Positions 9,206 through 17,934 of a stretch of 64,000 nucleotides of DNA are shown here, piece after piece. Location of the stretch: the NCBI GenBank assembly GCA_015068605.1, contig SVKF01000006.1, positions 34,933 to 98,932 on the forward strand, in the 5' to 3' direction. This DNA comes from Oscillospiraceae bacterium. Its GTDB lineage: Bacteria > Bacillota > Clostridia > Monoglobales > Monoglobaceae. The position numbers were made by a program, and so were the translations under genes. The notes beneath the pieces were generated by a model. That model was not told where the DNA came from and made no database searches. It worked only from the letters and a program-made list of their open reading frames with translations. Each line of letters opens with the position of its first letter. The stretch's first letter is position 1.

Positions 9206-11668
9206 TTATTCGGCAACAATGCCGTCAACCTTTTTAATATTTAACTTTTTCTGAGCGTCTTCACGCATTTTATACTTAAGAATTTTACCTGCGGCGTTCA
9301 TTGGGAATTCCTTAACGAAATCCACATATTTAGGACATTTATGCTTCGCTATTCTTGCACGGAAGTAGTCTTTCATTTCTTCTTCTGTCATACTTTCGCC
9401 GTCTTTCAAAATGACAACCGCCATAATTTCCTCGCCATACTGTTCATCAGGAATACCGATAACCTGAACATCCTTAACCTTATCGTTGGTATAGATAAAC
9501 TCTTCAAGCTCTTTCGGGTAGATGTTCTCACCGCCACGGATAATCATATCCTTAAGTCTGCCTGTGATTTTATAATTTCCCTCAGGAGTGCGAAGTGCCA
9601 AGTCTCCCGTATGGAGCCAGCCGTCTTTGTCAATAGCCGCCGCTGTGGCTTCGGGCATTTTATAATACCCTTTCATTATATTATAGCCCCTTGCAACAAA
9701 TTCACCTGTCACATTATCGGGCAAATCCTCGCCCGTTTCAGGGTCAACTATTTTACATTCAATTTCAGGGAGCGCTCTTCCCACCGTTGCAACACGAACC
9801 GCAACGCTGTCATCCGTACTGCTCATTGTACAGCCCGGAGACGCTTCTGTCTGACCGTATACAATGGTTATCTCTTTCATATTCATCTTCTCGATAACCT
9901 GATTCATAATCGGCTCAGGACAAGGCGAGCCTGCCATAATTCCTGTTCGCATATACGAGAAATCCGTGTTTTCAAAATCAGGGTGCTCAAGCATAGCAAT
10001 AAACATTGTCGGAACACCGTGGAAAGCTGTTATTCTCTCTCTGTTTACGCAAGAGAGGGCAGGCTTTGGTGAAAAATACGGAAGGGGCAGGATTGTTCCG
10101 CCGTGGGTCATTGTTGCGGTCATTGCAAGAACCATACCGAAACAATGGAACATAGGAACCTGAATCATCATTCTGTCCGCCGTTGACAAATCCATTCTGT
10201 CACCAATACATTTTCCATTATTTACTATATTATAGTGTGTCAGCATAACACCTTTAGGGAAGCCTGTTGTTCCTGATGTATACTGCATATTGCAAACATC
10301 ATTGACATTAACCGCCGCCGCCATTCTGTACACCTCATCAAGAGGAACGCTGTCCGCTCTTGCGATGGCATTTTCCCATGTTATGCAGCCCTTTTTCTTA
10401 AATCCAACTGTTATAACATTACGAAGGAACGGAAGTTTCTTTGAATGGAGAGGCTCTCCCTCTTTCGTGTTTTCAAGCTCGGGACAAAGCTCACCGATAA
10501 TTTCCGAATAGTTTGAATCTCTGTATGAGTCAATCATAATAAGAGTGTGAGTATCGGACTGCTTTAAAAGATATTCCGCTTCGTGGATTTTGTAAGCGGT
10601 GTTCATGGTAACCAAAACCGCTCCGATTTTCGTTGTTGCCCAGAACGCAATATACCATTGAGGAACATTTGTTGCCCAAACGGTAACATGGTCTCCTGCC
10701 TTAACCCCAAGAGCTATAAGGCTTCTTGCAAAGGTATCAACATCATCTCTGAACTGGGAGTATGTTCTTGTATAATCAAGGGTTGTATACTTAATTGCGT
10801 ACTGGTCAGGAAATTCCTGAACCATTTTATCAAGCACCTGCGAAAAAGTCTTTTCAATCAAAGCATCCTTTTTCCACACGAATTTTCCTGTCTTCGCCTT
10901 ATTTTCATAGAGAGCTGACTTTCCTCTTGAAAGGCTTTTGTATCTTGACATAAAGCTTACGAAGTGTGGGAAAATAATATCCGGTTCGCTGATTTCGTCA
11001 TCCCACAAAGGATTCCATTCAATCGAGAAAAATCCGTCATAGTTTACACTTCTGAGCGCTTCTAAAAACTTTGAAACAGGAAGCGTTCCCTCACCAATAA
11101 GACTTTTCGTCTCAAAACTCTGAGAATCCTTTATATGAACGTGCTTCACATAAGCGCCAAGATTTGTTATACTCTGTTCGGGGCTTTCACCGTGTATTCT
11201 GTAAGGATGGTGGAAATCCCAAAGTGCCGCAAGATTGTCACTTGCAAATTCTCTCAAAAAGTCACGGAGTTTTGCCGTATCTGCATACACACCTGCGGTT
11301 TCAATCAAGAGAACAATTCCGCTTTTCTCCGCTTTCGGAATGGCATTTTGAATAAACTCATAAGCGCCATCCTCGCTCATCGCCTTAAGTCTTATATAAG
11401 GAACACGAAGAGCCTTTGCAACTTCAAGACATTTATCCAGTTCTTCCTCAGCCTTATCCTTATCTCCCGATATATCACTTACCATATCAATACAGGAGAC
11501 TTTAAGACCATATTCCATAAGTTTAAAGGGAGCATCGATTATATCCGCCTCTTTAAGCTTTGAAACATCATGAATCTCAAAACCGTCAAACTTATATTCC
11601 CTTGCCAAATCAAAAAACTCTGTCAAGGTTAAGTCATTCCATTTATTTGTCGAAAATGATAATTTCAT
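9206..11668 (-). CDS. Fusion: N-terminal sugar-phosphate isomerase/epimerase (AP_endonuc_2 TIM barrel) + C-terminal AMP-binding acyl-CoA synthetase
   Basis: Residues ~1-265: MKLSFSTNKWNDLTLTEFFDLAREYKFDGFEIHD...LLIETAGVYADT...LWDFHHPYR...YVKHVHIKD...FFSIEWNP. Residues ~270-820: TSGTTGFPKGVMLTHYNIVNN, YGQTEASPGCT, LHTGDLALRTPEGNYKITGRLKDMIIRGGENIYPKELE. One uninterrupted ORF. Confidence 0.92.
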   Translation of the reverse strand: MKLSFSTNKWNDLTLTEFFDLAREYKFDGFEIHDVSKLKEADIIDAPFKLMEYGLKVSCIDMVSDISGDKDKAEEELDKCLEVAKALRVPYIRLKAMSEDGAYEFIQNAIPKAEKSGIVLLIETAGVYADTAKLRDFLREFASDNLAALWDFHHPYRIHGESPEQSITNLGAYVKHVHIKDSQSFETKSLIGEGTLPVSKFLEALRSVNYDGFFSIEWNPLWDDEISEPDIIFPHFVSFMSRYKSLSRGKSALYENKAKTGKFVWKKDALIEKTFSQVLDKMVQEFPDQYAIKYTTLDYTRTYSQFRDDVDTFARSLIALGVKAGDHVTVWATNVPQWYIAFWATTKIGAVLVTMNTAYKIHEAEYLLKQSDTHTLIMIDSYRDSNYSEIIGELCPELENTKEGEPLHSKKLPFLRNVITVGFKKKGCITWENAIARADSVPLDEVYRMAAAVNVNDVCNMQYTSGTTGFPKGVMLTHYNIVNNGKCIGDRMDLSTADRMMIQVPMFHCFGMVLAMTATMTHGGTILPLPYFSPKPALSCVNRERITAFHGVPTMFIAMLEHPDFENTDFSYMRTGIMAGSPCPEPIMNQVIEKMNMKEITIVYGQTEASPGCTMSSTDDSVAVRVATVGRALPEIECKIVDPETGEDLPDNVTGEFVARGYNIMKGYYKMPEATAAAIDKDGWLHTGDLALRTPEGNYKITGRLKDMIIRGGENIYPKELEEFIYTNDKVKDVQVIGIPDEQYGEEIMAVVILKDGESMTEEEMKDYFRARIAKHKCPKYVDFVKEFPMNAAGKILKYKMREDAQKKLNIKKVDGIVAE

Positions 11669-13074
11669 CGAACTTCCTCCTCAAAATAAATTTTATTGAG
11701 GGCGTTTATATAAGCATTTATACTTGCACCGATAATATCCGTTGAAATTCCTTTCCCCGAATAGGGTTTGCCGTTGTGACGGAGCTTAACAATGCTTGAG
11801 CCCATAGCCCCTCTGCCTTCCGTAACCGACTGAATTTGGAAATCGTCAAGCTCGAAATGATGCCCCGTTATCTGTTCAATAGCCAAAAATGCCGCATCAA
11901 CGGGACCATCGCCAATACAGAAGCCCTGGAGGATTTCCCCGTCACGTTCAAGCTCAATATGAGCTGTTGGTGTGATAATATTTCCGTTATTTATAACATA
12001 GCTTTTGAGTTTATATGTAGGAACAACCTGCATTGCAACAGATGCAACAATGGCATCAAGCTCCTTTGCTCCAACCTTCTTACTTTTGGAAATTTTCAAA
12101 AATTCGTCATAAACTTTTGCGTTATCTTCGTCAGAAAGCTCATATCCAAGTTTATGAACCGCAAGCTTAACCGAGGCAATATCATCAGTTGCGGAAAGAA
12201 CAAAATTCTCATCACTTTCCGATGTTGTTCCCCCATCAAAAGGAGAATATGAATTTGCACCTCTTGTCATAAGCTTAATCTTCTTAACGGAGTTGTCAAG
12301 AACCGTCATATTTATTTTAGTCGCAACCCCAAGAGCATCGCCCTTTTCACGGAACACCTTTGCAACTGCGTTAAGCTTTGGATATTCATTGGAGATAACC
12401 GAGGTTTTAATCTGAGTAACTCCGCTGTCTATACAGGAAAGAGCGCAAGCCGCCGCCATATTAAGGGAATCCGAACATTCAACGGAAACTCTGACAGCCT
12501 TCATTTCAGGCACTGCTTCATAAATTCCGCTTAAAAAGTCTTTAAATTCCGACGGAAGCATTTCGCCTGTGCTGTCGCAAAGCGTAACCGTGCCTGCACC
12601 ACATTTAATAACCTTTCCCATAATCTGACTTAAAAACTCTTTCTCTGCTCTCGTTGCATCTATAAGAGAAACTTCAACATCGCTGCAAAGAGATTTTGCT
12701 TTTCTTACAACCTTCTCGGCAATTTCAAGCATAACCTTTGGCTTCTTGCCAACAAGATATTCCATCTGAACCGTTGAAACGGGAATCATAATATGAAGCC
12801 TTGGCTTTGCCGCCTCTTTAATCGCATCAAATGTTTCCTCAACGGATTTTTCATCAAGCCCCACAGGACAAGATAAAATACTGTTTTTGATAAGGGGAGC
12901 TATTGAATGGAGATACAAGACATCCGTCTTACCGTTCGTTATCGGAGCGGTTTCAATCACATCAACATTCACCTTGTCGAGAATTTTTGCAATTTCTATT
13001 TTTTCTTTAAAGCTTAAGGAATAACCTTTCCCTTCTTCTCTTAATGTTATATCTGATACTGCAATTTCAATCAT
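11665..13074 (-). CDS. Isopropylmalate/citramalate synthase-like protein (DRE-TIM fold plus LeuA C-terminal dimerisation domain), divergent active site
   Basis: Starts MIEIAVSDITLREEG; C-terminus QVVPTYKLKSYVINNGNIITPTAHIELERDGEILQGFCIGDGPVDAAFLAIEQITG matches the LeuA regulatory domain; HxHND motif position reads ECSDS. Confidence 0.78.
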   Translation of the reverse strand: MIEIAVSDITLREEGKGYSLSFKEKIEIAKILDKVNVDVIETAPITNGKTDVLYLHSIAPLIKNSILSCPVGLDEKSVEETFDAIKEAAKPRLHIMIPVSTVQMEYLVGKKPKVMLEIAEKVVRKAKSLCSDVEVSLIDATRAEKEFLSQIMGKVIKCGAGTVTLCDSTGEMLPSEFKDFLSGIYEAVPEMKAVRVSVECSDSLNMAAACALSCIDSGVTQIKTSVISNEYPKLNAVAKVFREKGDALGVATKINMTVLDNSVKKIKLMTRGANSYSPFDGGTTSESDENFVLSATDDIASVKLAVHKLGYELSDEDNAKVYDEFLKISKSKKVGAKELDAIVASVAMQVVPTYKLKSYVINNGNIITPTAHIELERDGEILQGFCIGDGPVDAAFLAIEQITGHHFELDDFQIQSVTEGRGAMGSSIVKLRHNGKPYSGKGISTDIIGASINAYINALNKIYFEEEVR

Positions 13075-13077
13075 ATT

Positions 13078-13869
13078 TTACACCTCTTTATTTAATATAC
13101 GCAAAGCGTTGTCGCATAGAATCAAACGATTTTCTTCATCCGTAAGCTCCATATCGAAAAATTTCTTAAGCTCCTCGGAAACGCTCCACATAGGGAAATC
13201 CGTCCCAAAGACCACACGTTCTGCTCCATATAGTCGTATAAGCTCCCTTGCCCGTTTCAGCCCAAGCATCCAATAGGAACTTGATGTATCAACAAAGCAA
13301 TTCTCATTTTCAAGATATTCATAAGCGTAATCACACATTGACCAACCGCCAAAGTGTGCACCGATTGCAACAAGCCCGGGGAAATCGTGAAGAATTTTCT
13401 TTAGCCTTCTCGGGTGGGAAAAATCATAGCGATAGTCTCCGCAATGAATGAGTAGCGGAATTTTATTCTCACGAAGGTAATCATAAAGCTCATACATCCT
13501 CTTGTCATCCATATTAAACTTCTGAGTGTCGGGATGAATTTTAACCCCCATAAGCCCCATTTTCCGGGTTCTTTCAATTTCTTCAATTTTATTCTCAAAA
13601 TCGGCGTGCATCGTGCCGAATCCATAAAACTCGCTGTATTCCTCGCATTGGGAAGCAATATAGTCATTTATCGCTTCAACTCTCGAAGCCGTAACCGCAA
13701 CAGAGTGGACAACGTGATTGGTTATTCCGCATTTTCGACTCTCCTCTATGAGAGCCTTTGCCGTCCCCTTGCCGTCCATAGGAATTCCATAAAACTCACC
13801 AACGGATTCAACAGCCTTTTCTGCAATTTTTTCAGGATATATATGTGTGTGAAAATCAATAATCTTCAT
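13078..13869 (-). CDS. Amidohydrolase family protein
   Basis: MKIIDFHTHIYPEKIAEKA...GVKIHPDTQKF...LLIHCGDYR...AIGAHFGGW...VVFGTDFPMWS. Confidence 0.88.
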   Translation of the reverse strand: MKIIDFHTHIYPEKIAEKAVESVGEFYGIPMDGKGTAKALIEESRKCGITNHVVHSVAVTASRVEAINDYIASQCEEYSEFYGFGTMHADFENKIEEIERTRKMGLMGVKIHPDTQKFNMDDKRMYELYDYLRENKIPLLIHCGDYRYDFSHPRRLKKILHDFPGLVAIGAHFGGWSMCDYAYEYLENENCFVDTSSSYWMLGLKRARELIRLYGAERVVFGTDFPMWSVSEELKKFFDMELTDEENRLILCDNALRILNKEV

Positions 13870-13956
13870 TTATTTTATGCCTCCAAATTCATCTGATAAA
13901 AAACCAAATGCGGCTCTGCCCGAAAAAGCAAAACCGCAACAATTAAACAAATTTCT

Positions 13957-14223
13957 TCAAAATGCCCTGCTTAAATTTCGCTTTTTCATACATAGTCGAC
14001 TTATAAGAATTATAAGGTTTAGAATAATTATAATTCCGATTATGTCAATTAGGCTAATGGCATAAATCAAGCACAAAAAAACAGACACTGCCAAAACAAT
14101 GTCTGCAAAAAATACGCTATTTAATGACTTTCCGGCAACACGAAAACAAGGTGCAACGGTTTTTGCATCTTTCGATGAATTCTTTGAACTATTTTTCGCA
14201 AAAAACATCATCTTCGCCTCCAA
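13957..14223 (-). CDS. Hypothetical small membrane protein
   Basis: 88 aa with two hydrophobic stretches; no recognised family. Confidence 0.4.
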   Translation of the reverse strand: MEAKMMFFAKNSSKNSSKDAKTVAPCFRVAGKSLNSVFFADIVLAVSVFLCLIYAISLIDIIGIIIILNLIILISRLCMKKRNLSRAF

Positions 14224-14363
14224 AAAAATCTTTTAACATTTTACCACATCTTTCGTCATTTGTCAAGTATTATTTTGACCGTCTGTAACTTTATTTTCTG
14301 TGGAACGGACTTTTCGTTGAATTTATGCGGAAAAATTGATTTCGATGCATTAAAAATATCCAA

Positions 14364-15005
14364 TTAAAAAACAAGATTATTTATTGCAATATACAAAAAA
14401 GGAATATACATAAAAAATAAACTCAACCTTTGCCAAAGTCCTTCATAAGAGAAAACGGTTTTTTTAAATTCTTCTTTATCTCCCATAATAAAGAATACAA
14501 AAAATGTTACCGACAGTATAAACGCAACGATGCAGATAAGCCCTTTCGTGATATTGTTACTCATAAACCCTTCTATGCTTTGTAACAAAGGGAAAAACAA
14601 CAAGCTCATAAAGCCTGTGGCAGAACCATATCCGTGTATTTTTGCTGAAAAACTGTCATTTTCTTTTGTAGCATTGACGCTAAAAAATCCGGATATAAGT
14701 CCGGCACCTATCGCAAAAACGGAAATCGAAATAAATGTAAGCACTGCTAATGTAACCGAAATTGCACAAGCTTCCCTAAACAGCAGAAAAGCACTTAACA
14801 GCAAAAACACACCTAACCATATAAGCCATGCATTATAAATGTTTTTCACGGGACTTTTAGGATTGCCCAAAACACTCATAACAATCATCTTACCATTATA
14901 TCCTTTATAAAAATGTTTTAATACCCAAGGGAGCAAAAACTCTCCAACTATTGTTATCAGTAAGAAAACACTAAAAATTTTATTATCTATACAAAAACAA
15001 GTCAT
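14364..15005 (-). CDS. DUF998-like integral membrane protein
   Basis: Multiple hydrophobic segments; VLGNPKSPVKNIYNAWLIWLG motif; start chosen at MTCFCIDNK. Confidence 0.6.
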   Translation of the reverse strand: MTCFCIDNKIFSVFLLITIVGEFLLPWVLKHFYKGYNGKMIVMSVLGNPKSPVKNIYNAWLIWLGVFLLLSAFLLFREACAISVTLAVLTFISISVFAIGAGLISGFFSVNATKENDSFSAKIHGYGSATGFMSLLFFPLLQSIEGFMSNNITKGLICIVAFILSVTFFVFFIMGDKEEFKKTVFSYEGLWQRLSLFFMYIPFLYIAINNLVF

Positions 15006-15152
15006 ATTGATATTTTCCTTAACAAATTGCTGTATACAATAGTATCTTATTTTTCTCATATATTGTATCAATGTTTTTGTGTCCTGTCAATATAAAATAA
15101 ATAAGATTACAGCAAAATATACTTGCGTTTTTTTACATCCTCTTAAAACCAA

Positions 15153-15193
15153 GGCGGTGTTTAAAAAGTCTTTTTGACTTTTTAAACACCGCC
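15153..15193. terminator. Perfect 18-bp inverted repeat, putative bidirectional terminator
   Basis: GGCGGTGTTTAAAAAGTC-TTTTT-GACTTTTTAAACACCGCC. Confidence 0.55.
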
Positions 15194-15214
15194 GTCAACC
15201 TTATTTATTCAATT

Positions 15215-16228
15215 TTAATTCTCTGCTTCAGCTAACATATTTTCTATAAATATGCCGTATCCCTGTGTGGGGTCGTTTACAAAAACATGAGTAACCGCAC
15301 CCACAAGTCTTCCGCTTTGGACAATAGGTGAACCGCTCATTCCTCTTACAATTCCGCCTGTTTTCTCCAAAAGTCTTTTATCTGTTATCTTGATAACCAT
15401 TCCCTTGGTTATATCCCCCGTAAAAGCAGGAATATCAATAATTTCTACCTCAAATTTTTCAGTTTTTTCGCCTTCTATATTCGCCAGAATATAGGCTTTT
15501 CCAACTCTGACATCTGCTTTTGTCCCCACTTTTATACTCTGTGAATTTTGGATTTCTTCCTGAGGAAGCTCTATTTTTCCGAAAATTCCGCAGCAGGTAT
15601 TCTTCTCTATTGTTCCTATTGGTTTGTCCGCATCACTGAATATTCCCTGAAGCTCTCCCGGTCTTCCTTTTTCACCTTTATTAAGAGCAACCATAGTCGC
15701 CCTTGAAATTTCTCCGCCTTCAATTTCGACGAGCTTTCCCGAAGCTGAGTCACATATTCCGTGTCCTAAAGCACCGAAACTTCCGCTTTGCGGTTCATAA
15801 TAAGTCAGCGTTCCAATACCGGTTGTCGCATCTTTCGCCCACACGCCCAGCCTGTATTCTCCGTCAGAAGCGAGAACAGGCTTGAGCTTTAACGGTATTT
15901 CATTCCCGTTTCTTTTCACTCTTGCCATAACCGCCTTTTCCTTTGTTTTGGACAAGACACGGTGTAAATCGCTGACAGATTTAATTTTTTCTCCGTTTAT
16001 TTCGGTTATCACATCCCCTTTTCGCATTCCTCCCGTTTCTGCAGGGCTGACCGTCCGATTATCATTCGTCTCTATCTTTGCTGTTTCTGTCACCATCGCT
16101 CCCTCGGAATTTAGTGTTATTCCAATTCCCTGTCCGGTTATAATCACCTCTTTATTTTCGGCAAGGACAGGAGTTGTCAAAGTCAGAGCGATTAAGCAAA
16201 AAGGTAACAAAACTTTTTTAAACTGCAT
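15215..16228 (-). CDS. spoIVB: SpoIVB peptidase (S55 family)
   Basis: PDZ segment (GGMRKGDVITEINGEKI), FGALGHGICD, IVRGMSGSPIVQSGRLVGAVTHVFVNDPTQGYGIFIENML. Confidence 0.93.
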   Translation of the reverse strand: MQFKKVLLPFCLIALTLTTPVLAENKEVIITGQGIGITLNSEGAMVTETAKIETNDNRTVSPAETGGMRKGDVITEINGEKIKSVSDLHRVLSKTKEKAVMARVKRNGNEIPLKLKPVLASDGEYRLGVWAKDATTGIGTLTYYEPQSGSFGALGHGICDSASGKLVEIEGGEISRATMVALNKGEKGRPGELQGIFSDADKPIGTIEKNTCCGIFGKIELPQEEIQNSQSIKVGTKADVRVGKAYILANIEGEKTEKFEVEIIDIPAFTGDITKGMVIKITDKRLLEKTGGIVRGMSGSPIVQSGRLVGAVTHVFVNDPTQGYGIFIENMLAEAEN

Positions 16229-16315
16229 ACTTTTCACCTCGCCTGCATTTTTATTAAAGCAAATATTTTGCTCTAATTTATTATTTACTTAAAGCGATTA
16301 TTTGATATGTAGTAA

Positions 16316-16356
16316 TTTAATAAAAAAGGACCTGATTTCGGTCCTTTTTTATTAAA
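16316..16356. terminator. Perfect 17-bp hairpin, putative bidirectional terminator
   Basis: TTTAATAAAAAAGGACC-TGATTTC-GGTCCTTTTTTATTAAA. Confidence 0.8.
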
Positions 16357-16378
16357 TTAACTTAAGCGGTAATAATTC

Positions 16379-16468
16379 TTAATTATTCTTATTGTCGTTT
16401 TTCTTGTTTTTGTTTTCCTGATTATTTTTGTCCTGATTGTTATTCTTATTGTTTTTGTTGTCTGACAT
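16379..16468 (-). CDS. Very short Asn/Lys-rich hydrophilic protein (29 aa)
   Basis: Reverse strand ATG...TAA: MSDNKNNKNNNQDKNNQENKNKKNDNKNN, preceded by AAGGAG with good spacing and followed by a strong hairpin; absent from ORF track because of size. Confidence 0.65.
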   Translation of the reverse strand: MSDNKNNKNNNQDKNNQENKNKKNDNKNN

Positions 16469-16612
16469 AATTTTTTCACTCCTTAAAATTTTTCATCAAA
16501 TTCAGAATAAATTTCTTATTCTGAACTTATTATTTCATTTTCAAATTTTTTTATTCATTTTTGTTTCAAAAAAATAATATCCTGCATATTCTGTTATATG
16601 GAGGTGTATCAA

Positions 16613-17140
16613 ATGAGATACTATGGAACATCAAATAATCAAAACAATTTTTCAAATCCGGAAATTTTAGAAAAGCCTGCTGTAAACGCAGTGCCGCAGC
16701 CTGCACAAAATCCACCGCAACCAACCCCTGACCGAACCTTTAACCGTCCTGAATCAACATCAGGGCTTTACGGCGGTCAGGCAGCACAAAATGTTACATC
16801 TGTCAGGGAATGGATTGATGAGCAACCACCGGTCATTTTTCCGCCGAGACCCGAAGACCTTCAGCGTCCCACAATCTATGAATATCCTGCATCAAATCAA
16901 CCCTCACACCAAAAACCGTCAAATCCAAATCAATCCTGTCAGCTGAAAACCGATTTTCCGACACATCTTTGCGGACATATTGGCGATTATGCTTATGTTG
17001 CATTGTCTGACGGCATGGAAAAACGGGGAACTGTTGAATCTGTGGGCAAGGACTTTATCACCTTAAGCGACAGCGGAAACCATATTATGTGCCCCATAAG
17101 TGCCATAAGCTCCATCAATGTTTTAAAATCAATGGGTTAG
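16613..17140 (+). CDS. Pro/Gln/Asn-rich protein with small C-terminal beta-barrel-like domain, putative spore coat (GerQ-like)
   Basis: Start at ATG 16613 after GGAGGTG; Q/P/N-rich N-terminus; C-term HIGDYAYVALSDGMEKRGTVESVGKDFITLSDSGNHIMCPISAISSINV. Confidence 0.6.
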   Translation: MRYYGTSNNQNNFSNPEILEKPAVNAVPQPAQNPPQPTPDRTFNRPESTSGLYGGQAAQNVTSVREWIDEQPPVIFPPRPEDLQRPTIYEYPASNQPSHQKPSNPNQSCQLKTDFPTHLCGHIGDYAYVALSDGMEKRGTVESVGKDFITLSDSGNHIMCPISAISSINVLKSMG

Positions 17141-17201
17141 GAGTATTCAGGAAACTCCCTCGCCACTTTCCGTAGACTAAAGGTTTAGATACCCCTTAAT
17201 T

Positions 17202-17810
17202 TCAAAAAACAGAATTTATAAAATCAACAATTTTAAATCTTATCTCGGTGGGAGGATTTTTCTTTGAAATAAGTCTGTATTCCTCCCCCGAAAGTGATTT
17301 TTTAAGTTGATTTTTCCCGTTTTTGACGGTAATTCCATCAAGTGCGCACATAGGCGGATACATAACACACCACCAGTTTTCGCCTTTTCCCTCACCTATT
17401 ATAACTCTGACAGCATCGTATTTTCCCGACGGGAGCATTATGCTTTCGTAATATTTTGCAGGGAAGGCAAACTCACCGACCATAATCTCTACCTTATAAT
17501 CATATCCGTTTCTGCGGATTTCATCCTCTGCAATTTTCCGTATTTCATCATTATTTTCAATTATATACTTTTTTGTATCTTCAAGGCTCATATTTTTATT
17601 AAAAAAATTCATTCCTTCCGACAAAAGCCTGTCCCGAACCTTAAGCTTAAGTTCCTGGTCGTCTTTAGAATTACTGTTTGCAATAACATGAAGTCTTAAA
17701 ACACTGTCTGCAATATTTTTTTGAGTATTTTTAGCGTATGTAATTATTGAAAACACTAAAATAATACCAAAAATCACAATTCCTGCCTTAAAAAAATTTA
17801 TTTTTTTCAT
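17202..17810 (-). CDS. spoIIR: Stage II sporulation protein R
   Basis: LRLHVIANSNSKDDQELKLKVRDRLL; WWCVMYPPMCALD; start at MKKINFFKAG. Confidence 0.92.
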   Translation of the reverse strand: MKKINFFKAGIVIFGIILVFSIITYAKNTQKNIADSVLRLHVIANSNSKDDQELKLKVRDRLLSEGMNFFNKNMSLEDTKKYIIENNDEIRKIAEDEIRRNGYDYKVEIMVGEFAFPAKYYESIMLPSGKYDAVRVIIGEGKGENWWCVMYPPMCALDGITVKNGKNQLKKSLSGEEYRLISKKNPPTEIRFKIVDFINSVF

Positions 17811-17934
17811 AAAATCCTCCCGAAAATTTGATTTATACTGATTCTTGACCAAAAAATTTATGTTTATACCTTGATTTTTAACACGATTTGATGTATACTT
17901 AATAATGAATTAATATGTATAGGAGGTCTTTTGC

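Noticed and set aside
9341-10072. 243-aa plus-strand ORF
   Set aside because: Antisense to the acyl-CoA ligase fusion; Cys/His/Arg/Phe-rich composition typical of an antisense reading frame.
17141-17201. Possible ncRNA between the coat-like gene and spoIIR
   Set aside because: Only a weak GGAGT/ACTCC hairpin in a convergent gap; insufficient evidence beyond a terminator-like role.
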